28,144 bases of DNA, from NCBI GenBank assembly GCA_964501335.1, contig CAZCTC010000095.1, positions 1-28,144 on the forward strand, written 5' to 3'. This DNA comes from CAZCTC01 sp964501335. GTDB taxonomy: Bacteria; Chloroflexota; Anaerolineae; B4-G1; SLSP01. Below, piece after piece: positions 22,828 to 28,144 of this stretch. The translations under genes and the position numbers were made by a program. Within the stretch, counting starts at the first letter, position 1. The number at the start of each line of letters is the position of its first letter. The notes beneath the pieces are model-generated. The model had not been told where the DNA came from, did not search any database, and saw nothing but the letters and a program-made list of their open reading frames with translations.

Positions 22828-23934
22828 ATGGCGACAAAATCAACAGCGAAGGCGATGAAAAAATCGAAGGCAGCCCCCATGGAGACCAAGACGGAGACCA
22901 ACTGGTCGGCAGTAGCCGGTGGGTTGGCGGTGATGTTGGTGCTGGCAATTGCGGCCTGGGCTTTAACTAAGTGGATTTATACATTGACGTTGCCCGGGGG
23001 CATTCCGGGCAAGGCTTTGGAATTTCCTTTGTGGGGGGCCGTGTTGGGGCTGGCGGGCAACTTTATTTTGAAACAGTTGAAGTGGCACGAGCCTGTACGG
23101 GCCGGTTTCCGTACTGAATTGTTTCTGAAGACCGGTTTGATTTTATTGGGCGCCGGGTTGGATTTGAAGATATTAGGGCCGTCGGCAGGATGGGCTTTGC
23201 TCCAGGGCATTGTTATGATGAGCTGTGTCTTTTTCTTCTCCTGGTGGGTGAGCGGCCTTTTTAAACTGGATGAAAAACTGCGGGCGGTGATGTCGACGGC
23301 GGTTTCGGTCTGCGGCGTTTCCGCAGCGATTGCGGCGGCCGGGTCGGTGCTGGCTAAAAAAGAGCAGGTGACCTATGTGACGACGCTGGTGATCCTGGTG
23401 GCGTTGCCGATGATGGTTTTGATGCCGATTGCAGGCCGGGCCATGAATCTGCCCGATGCGGTGGCGGGAGCCTGGTTCGGGGGCAATATCGACACGACGG
23501 CGGCCGTGATGGGCGCCGGGACGATGTACAGCGAGGCGGCGCAGCAGACGGCTTCTCTGGTGAAGAATACCCAGAATGCGATGATCGGGGTGGTGGTTTT
23601 TCTGCTGGCGCTTTTCTTTTCTATGCGCAATAAAGAGGCCGGCGTGGAACGGCCCAGCCCACGGATGATCTGGGATCGTTTTCCAAAGTTTGTGCTGGGC
23701 TATGTGCTGGCGGCGGTGCTCTTCTCGATAGGGTTGATCAACGGCGGCAAGGGCACGGCGATCGAAGCCATGAAGAACTGGGCCTTCACCCTGGCTTTTG
23801 TGGGGATGGGCCTGGAGCTTTCGCTCAAGGATCTGCGGCAGATGGGGTGGAAGCCGCTGGCGGTTTTCTTGATCGTGACGGTTTTCAATACCTTGCTGGC
23901 GCTGGGGGTGGCTTCTCTGCTTCCCTGGGCATAG
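22828..23934 (+). CDS. YeiH-family putative sulfate exporter / conserved membrane transporter
   Basis: This 368-residue protein has about ten transmembrane segments and belongs to the YeiH/UPF0324 (Cons_hypoth698) family. Recognisable parts are GLILLGAGLDLKILGPSAG, STAVSVCGVSAAIAAAGSVL, the loop GAWFGGNIDTTAAVMGAG, and near the end FVGMGLELSLKDLRQMGWKPL. Members are annotated as putative sulfate exporters, but transport is proven for few of them. The N-terminus (residues 1-~28) is Lys-rich and cytoplasmic. GGAGGAAG sets the start. It follows a 44-residue membrane peptide, probably in one operon. Confidence 0.88.
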   Translation: MATKSTAKAMKKSKAAPMETKTETNWSAVAGGLAVMLVLAIAAWALTKWIYTLTLPGGIPGKALEFPLWGAVLGLAGNFILKQLKWHEPVRAGFRTELFLKTGLILLGAGLDLKILGPSAGWALLQGIVMMSCVFFFSWWVSGLFKLDEKLRAVMSTAVSVCGVSAAIAAAGSVLAKKEQVTYVTTLVILVALPMMVLMPIAGRAMNLPDAVAGAWFGGNIDTTAAVMGAGTMYSEAAQQTASLVKNTQNAMIGVVVFLLALFFSMRNKEAGVERPSPRMIWDRFPKFVLGYVLAAVLFSIGLINGGKGTAIEAMKNWAFTLAFVGMGLELSLKDLRQMGWKPLAVFLIVTVFNTLLALGVASLLPWA

Positions 23935-23981
23935 TAAGGGAGAGATCCGGAATTAACGCAGAGCCGCAGAGATTGATAAAG

Positions 23982-24008
23982 ATCGCCCGCCTGAAAATGG
24001 CGGGCGAT
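23982..24008 (+). terminator. Strong hairpin after the YeiH-family gene, possible terminator
   Basis: ATCGCCCGCC pairs perfectly with GGCGGGCGAT around TGAAAAT, 48 bases after the stop. Only GGTGTATTT follows, so the T-tract is poor. Just upstream is ACGCAGAGCCGCAGAGATTG, a common intergenic repeat type. Confidence 0.45.
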
Positions 24009-24091
24009 GGTGTATTTAAAAGACAGTTTTTGCGTCCCGCAACAGGCGTTTTCCAGGTAGCAAGTGCCGCGTTGGAGGGGGGAAGAGAGTT

Positions 24092-24182
24092 ATTTTTTAT
24101 TCGTATTTTCGGCGGCTTTCTGAAGCCGCCGAAAATATGGGCTTTTTTCTCAGACTAACTATACAGGTTGGAGAAAAAGCCC
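24092..24182 (+). repeat. Structured intergenic repeat, copy 11 (variant second hairpin)
   Basis: Hairpin 1 pairs 24104-24118 with 24123-24137 (15 bp, perfect, TATTTTCGGCGGCTT arm) around TCTG. The A-rich linker is missing. A second stem follows directly: GGGCTTTTTTCTC (24139-24151) with GAGAAAAAGCCC (24171-24182), one bulged T and a 19-nt loop. Its last bases overlap the start of copy 12. Confidence 0.8.
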
Positions 24183-24295
24183 GTATTTTTGCGCGCATTC
24201 TGATGCGCGCAAAAATACAAACAAAAAACTCTCTCTCCCCATTCGGCGCGTCGTGTCTTATGGGAAAAGTATCTGTTGCCGGCGCAGTGGTGAGG
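24183..24295 (+). repeat. Structured intergenic repeat, copy 12
   Basis: Hairpin 1 pairs 24183-24198 with 24203-24218 (16 bp, perfect) around TCTG. The linker ACAAACAAAAAACTCTC follows. Hairpin 2 is CCCAT with ATGGG (near 24238-24264), with GGCGCGTCG in the loop. The CCCAT/ATGGG arms are again a compensated variant. Confidence 0.85.
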
Positions 24296-24445
24296 GGCTT
24301 CAGAGCATGCGGCCGGGACGGCTCTGGAAAAACTGTATTACTGTATTTTCGGCGGCCTCAGAAGGCCGCCGAAAATACAAACAAAAAACATCTCTTCCTG
24401 TTCGGCGCGTCGATTCTTAATCGAAAGTTCTCCTATGCGGGACGC
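24296..24445 (+). repeat. Structured intergenic repeat, copy 13 (inverted loop)
   Basis: A head (GACGGCTCTGGAAAAAC) is present. Hairpin 1 pairs 24343-24358 with 24363-24378 (16 bp, perfect) around CAGA, the reverse complement of the usual TCTG. The linker ACAAACAAAAAACATC and tail (GGCGCGTCG between TTCG and CGAA) keep the normal direction. It ends shortly before the phosphoesterase gene. Confidence 0.85.
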
Positions 24446-24512
24446 AAGGAAAGTATTGCCGAAAATGGAGATTAGGGCATAATGGGGGATAATTATCAGT
24501 TTCAGGTGAAAG

Positions 24513-25889
24513 ATGAAAGTCGCATTGATTGCAGATGTCCATGGGAACCTGCCGGCGCTGGAAGCGGTGCTGGCCGATGCGCAGAAACGCGGTGCCGAAG
24601 CGATCTGGAACGCCGGCGATTTTATCGGTTACGGTGCCTTCCCGGATCAGGTGGTGACGCGGTTGCAGGCCGGGCATGCGGTGAGTATTGCGGGGAATTA
24701 CGATCTCAAAGCCATGGAACTGGGCAGCAATCGCAAGGGGCAGGAAAAGAAACCGCGCAGCCTGGAGAAGAATCTGGCTTTTCAATGGGCTTATGCTCAG
24801 TTGTCGAAAGAGAATCGCGCTTATTTGCAAGGGTTGCCTACAGAGATGCGGTTTGAGGTGGAAGGGCGGCGGGTGCTGCTGGTGCACGGCAGCCCGGCTT
24901 CGATTCGGGAATTTGTTACGGATGAGACGCCGGAAGAGCGGCTGCTGGAACTGGTGCGGCAGGCCGGGGTTGATTTGATTGTTTTCGGCCATTCACATCG
25001 GGCGTTTCGGCGTAAGGTGGCCGGCGTCTGGCTGATCAATCCGGGCAGCGTGGGGCGGCCCGACGACGGCGATCCCCGGGCTTCGTATGCGATGGTGCAG
25101 CTCAAAAAGGGCTTTTTTCAGGTGCGGCATTATCGGGTGGATTATGACGTGGAGCGAGAGGCCGCGGCGTTGCGTGACCATGGATTGCCGGAGTCTTTTG
25201 CGCAGATGGCGCTACAGGGCCGAAATCTGGATGAGGTGTTGATGAAGACGGCGCCGGTGAGTGAGCAGGTCGCGGTTGCGGAACCGCTGGAAGAACGAGA
25301 GGTTGCCTGCCTGGATGCCATCCGCGCGATGGTGCGGCGTTGTGAATGTGATGTAGAACATGTCCATCAGGTGACCTATCTGGCGCTGCGTCTTTTCGAT
25401 GAATTGAAGTCTTTGCATGGTTTGGGCCGGCAGGAACGCCAGTGGTTGCAGTATGCCGCGTTGTTGCATGACGTGGGCTGGATCGAGGGTGGGGACGGGC
25501 ATCACAAGGTCTCTTTGCGGATCATTCAGGAGTCGCCCCTGTTGCCTTTTGAGGAGCACGAGCGGTTGATCGTGGGGACCGTGGCTCGTTATCACCGGGG
25601 ATCGTTGCCGGAGGAACGACATCGCGGCTGGGCCGATCTCTCGAAGCCGGAACGGCGGTGGGTGGGGATTCTGGCGGCGTTGTTGCGGCTGGCTGATGGG
25701 TTGGATTATGCTCACGAAGGTGTGGTGGAAGATCTGACTTGTAAAATCACCGGGCATAAGATTACGATACGGTGCGTTGCCCGGAAGAAGTTTTCGGACG
25801 AGGCGTTGAAAGCCGCTGAAAAGCGCGGGGAGATGCTGGCGCAGGCGTTGGTGCGCAAACTACAGATCGAGGTGGAGATCCGTCAGTGA
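24513..25889 (+). CDS. Metallophosphoesterase fused to a Ppx/GppA-type HD domain
   Basis: This 458-residue protein has two parts. Residues 1-~215 are a YfcE-like calcineurin phosphoesterase with all blocks: Asp8 and His10 (IADVHGN), Asp36 (AGDFIGYG), Asn62 (GNYD in place of the usual GNHD), His125 (LVHGSP), and GHSH (159-162) followed by NPGSVGRPDDGDP. Residues ~262-458 match the C-terminal HD domain of exopolyphosphatase/GppA: HVHQVTYLALRLFDEL, ALLHDVG with His319-Asp320, GDGHHKVSLRII, VARYHRG and LAALLRLADGLDYAH. The ASKHA catalytic half of Ppx is absent. The protein is probably cytoplasmic and hydrolyses phosphoesters; polyphosphate, (p)ppGpp or dinucleotide polyphosphates are possible substrates by domain logic only. 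CAGGTGAAAG precedes the start. The end overlaps the next gene by 4 bases. Confidence 0.88.
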   Translation: MKVALIADVHGNLPALEAVLADAQKRGAEAIWNAGDFIGYGAFPDQVVTRLQAGHAVSIAGNYDLKAMELGSNRKGQEKKPRSLEKNLAFQWAYAQLSKENRAYLQGLPTEMRFEVEGRRVLLVHGSPASIREFVTDETPEERLLELVRQAGVDLIVFGHSHRAFRRKVAGVWLINPGSVGRPDDGDPRASYAMVQLKKGFFQVRHYRVDYDVEREAAALRDHGLPESFAQMALQGRNLDEVLMKTAPVSEQVAVAEPLEEREVACLDAIRAMVRRCECDVEHVHQVTYLALRLFDELKSLHGLGRQERQWLQYAALLHDVGWIEGGDGHHKVSLRIIQESPLLPFEEHERLIVGTVARYHRGSLPEERHRGWADLSKPERRWVGILAALLRLADGLDYAHEGVVEDLTCKITGHKITIRCVARKKFSDEALKAAEKRGEMLAQALVRKLQIEVEIRQ

Positions 25890-27697
25890 AAAAAGTCCTT
25901 CATTATCCATTTATGCCGGGAGTGCTTCTGCTGGCGTTGGCGTTGGGATTTCGGGTTCTGGATATTTTCGCCTTTCGTTTCGACGAACTGTGGGGAGAGA
26001 TCATTCTCTCCAAGTCGTTGGCATTGATTGCAGTGCTGCTCTATCTGGCGTGGAGTGGCCGGTTGCCCGCTTCGATCGGGATGCATCGGCGACGGCTGGG
26101 GCGGGCGTTGTTGATCGCGACAGGGGTGTTGCCGATTTACCTGGTGGGATATGGACTGGCCTTTGCGCTGGCCGCGGAGCGCCGGCCGGTTCTGGAACTG
26201 GCGGCGATCGATCCCAAGGCCGGAATCAGCGGCGGGGTAGCTTTCGCGCTCTTTCTGGTGCTCGGGAATTTCGTCAACTCGGCGATGGAAGAGGGACTTT
26301 TTCGGGGCGTCTTGCTGCCGCAGTTTATGCGGCAGTTTTCGTTTTTGCGGGCCAATGCCTTGCAGGCGGCGCTTTTTGCCGTCTGGCATCTCGTCTGGCC
26401 GATCAAACATGCGTTGGGTGGGGCGGAGGCCGGCGCCGTGATCGGAGAGGCGGCGATGTTGTTGATCAGCACGGCGATCAGTGGCTGGGTTTACGGTTAT
26501 CTTTACGGCAAGACGGACAATTTGTGGGCGCCCTGGCTGGCGCATACTTTGAACAATACCCTGCTCAATTTGATCCATGTGCGGACCACGGCCGGGATGG
26601 ATTCGGAGATGACGGTGATCGGGACCGTGTTGGTGATCGGGTTGCTGCTGTTGATTTTTTGGGTTCGGTGGGGAAGCCGGCGTTGGAATCTGCCGGAATT
26701 GCAGCCGTGGCCGGAGGCGCGGGGACGGGGAAGCCGGGTGATGCGGGGTGTGGTGACGCTTCTGGCGGTCGTCGGCGGGGTTTTGCTGGCCGGGGCCGGT
26801 TATGAGGCCTTCTGGGTAGCGGTGGAGGCGGCGCGTTATCCTGCGCCGGGACGGCTGGTCGATGTGGGCGGCTATCGGCTGCACCTTAACTGTCGGGGGG
26901 AAGGGATGCCGACTGTCATTCTGGAGGGTGGCGATCTGGAGTTCTCCAGTTTCTGGGGGCGGGTGCTGCCCGAGATGGCGAAGACGACGCGGGTCTGTGC
27001 CTATGATCGCCGCGGCAACGGCTGGAGCGATCCGATTGTCGGGTTGAGCACCGTGGAGCAGATGGCGGCAGATCTGCACACCTTGCTGGAACGGGGCGGC
27101 ATTGAAGGCCCCTATATTCTGGTAGGGCATTCGGGGGGCGGGCTTTATGCCCGTTACTATCAGGCGCGCTATCCGGAGGAGGTTGTGGGGCTGGTGCTGG
27201 TCGAATCGACGTATGAAGAGACCTTGATTCCGCTGCCGTTGCCCTATCAGAAATCGCTCAACTACGCTGGCGGGGTCTGCCGGGAAGCGTTGATCCCGTT
27301 CGGCTATCTGCGGCTGGCGCATCCGTTGCCGGCGCAGCGGGAAGTGAACAAACTGGCGCCTGAGGAAGCGGCGGCGGCCCTGGCTCGGGTCAATCGGCCC
27401 GATCTGTGCGATACCTATTGGGCAGAGATCGGGGCGTTGGAGGCCAATGCCCGCAGCGTGCAGGCGGTGGCCGGGACGTTGAAAGCGCTGCCGGTGGTGG
27501 TAGTGCGGGCGGGGCTGGAAGAGGGCAGCGATCCGGAAGGCGAGGCGAAATGGCTCAAGATCCAGACGGCGCTGCTGGAACTCTCTTCGCGTAGTGAAAT
27601 GGCCGTGGCCGCGAAGAGTCGGCATTACGTGCAGCTGGATGAGCCGGAGGTGATCGTGGCGGCGGTGAAGAGGGTCATAGAAGAAAGTAGACAGTAG
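25886..27697 (+). CDS. CPBP (Abi/Rce1-like) intramembrane protease fused to an alpha/beta hydrolase
   Basis: This 603-residue protein starts with GTG inside the stop of the preceding gene. Residues 1-~265 are a multi-pass membrane domain with the CPBP motifs EExxxR (Glu135, Glu136, Arg140 in EEGLFRG), FAVWHLVW (His168) and HTLNN (His220, Asn224). One more membrane helix (~287-312) links it to an alpha/beta hydrolase (~320-603). This half has the nucleophile elbow GHSGG (Ser416), the typical CAYDRRGNGWSDP block and a late histidine (His580 in SRHYVQLDEPE). CPBP proteins process prenylated proteins or peptides, or act in immunity or transport. The hydrolase half could act on lipids, esters or peptides, probably on the other side of the membrane or at its surface. 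I see no frameshift at the junction, so the fusion appears real. The last codons and the TAG lie in the head of a repeat unit. Confidence 0.85.
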   Translation: MKKVLHYPFMPGVLLLALALGFRVLDIFAFRFDELWGEIILSKSLALIAVLLYLAWSGRLPASIGMHRRRLGRALLIATGVLPIYLVGYGLAFALAAERRPVLELAAIDPKAGISGGVAFALFLVLGNFVNSAMEEGLFRGVLLPQFMRQFSFLRANALQAALFAVWHLVWPIKHALGGAEAGAVIGEAAMLLISTAISGWVYGYLYGKTDNLWAPWLAHTLNNTLLNLIHVRTTAGMDSEMTVIGTVLVIGLLLLIFWVRWGSRRWNLPELQPWPEARGRGSRVMRGVVTLLAVVGGVLLAGAGYEAFWVAVEAARYPAPGRLVDVGGYRLHLNCRGEGMPTVILEGGDLEFSSFWGRVLPEMAKTTRVCAYDRRGNGWSDPIVGLSTVEQMAADLHTLLERGGIEGPYILVGHSGGGLYARYYQARYPEEVVGLVLVESTYEETLIPLPLPYQKSLNYAGGVCREALIPFGYLRLAHPLPAQREVNKLAPEEAAAALARVNRPDLCDTYWAEIGALEANARSVQAVAGTLKALPVVVVRAGLEEGSDPEGEAKWLKIQTALLELSSRSEMAVAAKSRHYVQLDEPEVIVAAVKRVIEESRQ

Positions 27698-27934
27698 CAA
27701 GTAGACAGCCTGCGCCGTCGGGACGGCTCTGGAAAAGGCCATGTTTTGGTGCGCCTTCTGATGCGCACCAAAACATAAACAAAAAAACTCTTTCCTCCGG
27801 TCCCGCGCGTCGTATTTTACGGGGAAAGGGCCATTTGCGGGACGTTACAAGGCCGGGGCCATGCCATAAAGGCCTATTTTCAGGACAGAAAGTCATGCCG
27901 GGGGCGGCACCCCGAAGGATGAAAATTCAGCGGA
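27683..27934 (+). repeat. Structured intergenic repeat, copy 14 (complete ~255-bp unit)
   Basis: The head AAGTAGACAGTAGCAAGTAG begins within the end of the upstream gene and holds its stop codon. Hairpin 1 pairs 27741-27756 with 27761-27776 around TCTG, with one C-T mismatch at the second pair from the loop. The linker CATAAACAAAAAAACTC follows, then hairpin 2 with GCGCGTCG in the loop and GGGGAAAGGG, then CATTTGCGGGACG. Hairpin 3 is ATTTTCA (27876-27882) with TGAAAAT (27920-27926) and an inner GGGG-CGGCA-CCCC. It continues directly into copy 15. Confidence 0.88.
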
Positions 27935-28144
27935 AGTAGACAGCAGCAAGTAGACAGTAGACAGCCTGCGTCGCCTGTGCGGCTCTGGAAAAGGACTATG
28001 TTTTCGCGGGCTTTCTGAAGCCCGCGAAAACATAAACAAAAAAACTTTCTCTCGCCATCCAGCGCGGCGTATCTTACCGGGCAAGGACTATTTGCGGGAC
28101 GTTACAAGGCCGGGGCCATATCAGCGTGCCCTATTTTCAGGACA
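27935..28144 (+). repeat. Structured intergenic repeat, copy 15 (runs off the window)
   Basis: The head (AAGTAGACAGCAGCAAGTAG, then ACAGTAGACAGCC) is followed by hairpin 1, 27998-28013 with 28018-28033 (16 bp, perfect) around TCTG. The linker CATAAACAAAAAAACTTTC, the tail with AGCGCGGCG, ATTTGCGGGACG and the first arm of hairpin 3 (ATTTTCAGGACA) follow, up to the window end. Hairpin 1 arms are identical to copy 2 at 1130-1163. Spacing to copy 14 is about 257 bases, so the units are tandem. Confidence 0.88.

Noticed and set aside
25883..27742. 619-codon minus-strand frame
   Set aside because: It is antisense to the CPBP-hydrolase gene, which has clear catalytic motifs. The antisense product is Arg/His/Gln/Pro-rich without any recognisable domain.
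739..28033. Hairpins as integron attC sites
   Set aside because: Variable palindromes with conserved parts recall attC, but the GTTRRRY core sites are missing, there is no integrase, and the copies do not bracket single-gene cassettes.
27675..28084. Recurring minus-strand peptide across repeat copies (MF-[WS]-RASE-x-x-x-KH like)
   Set aside because: The similarity reflects shared repeat DNA. Stops, frames and lengths differ between copies, and the hairpin arms dictate most residues.

Overview
The window looks like a chromosomal segment of a free-living, GC-rich bacterium, most likely Chloroflexota (Anaerolineae-like). This rests on gene content and style: very large secreted beta-helix proteins with a short hydrophobic C-terminal tail, a degraded group II intron, flotillin/NfeD, and intergenic spaces packed with palindromic repeats. 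No rRNA, tRNA or marker gene confirms the phylum. Nearly all genes are on the + strand; the one clear exception is a metallo-beta-lactamase-fold hydrolase at 11962-12591.

Layout. 1-684: 3' end of a group II intron (reverse transcriptase/maturase whose YADD box appears deleted, then RNA domains V and VI). 685-1294: repeats. 1295-11103: a surface/secreted block with a beta-propeller lipoprotein, two ~1000-residue paralogous beta-helix proteins, a small lipoprotein and a tyrosine-phosphatase-like protein. 11374-11873: two small membrane proteins with a promoter and a terminator. 11962-14110: the MBL hydrolase (-) and an M24 Xaa-Pro-type peptidase (+), divergent. 14463-17606: a four-gene glycine-betaine/choline-type ABC importer with overlapping genes, followed by an NfeD-like protein and a flotillin (17608-19697). 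20366-22564: polyphosphate kinase 1. 22650-23934: a 44-residue membrane peptide and a YeiH-family transporter. 24513-27697: two translationally coupled fusion genes, a metallophosphoesterase joined to a Ppx/GppA-type HD domain, and a CPBP intramembrane protease joined to an alpha/beta hydrolase.

The most striking feature is not a gene. Nearly every intergenic space outside the 14463-19697 gene cluster carries one or more copies of a structured repeat. Its core is a perfect or near-perfect 14-17 bp hairpin capped by a 4-nt loop (usually TCTG, also TCCG, TCTT, once CAGA), an A-rich linker (CATAAACAAAAAAC), and a second hairpin whose loop holds GCGCGTCG or TGCGTC. Arm sequences differ widely between copies, but pairing is kept through compensatory changes and G-T wobbles. 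A third hairpin and a GTAGACAGTAGACAG head extend the unit to about 255 bp, and units occur head to tail at 27683-28144. Two tandem arrays (8 bp and 27 bp) lie beside copies, and the 27-bp unit resembles the distal end of the element. I recognise no known family in this repeat; it is the best candidate for an undescribed structured or mobile element.
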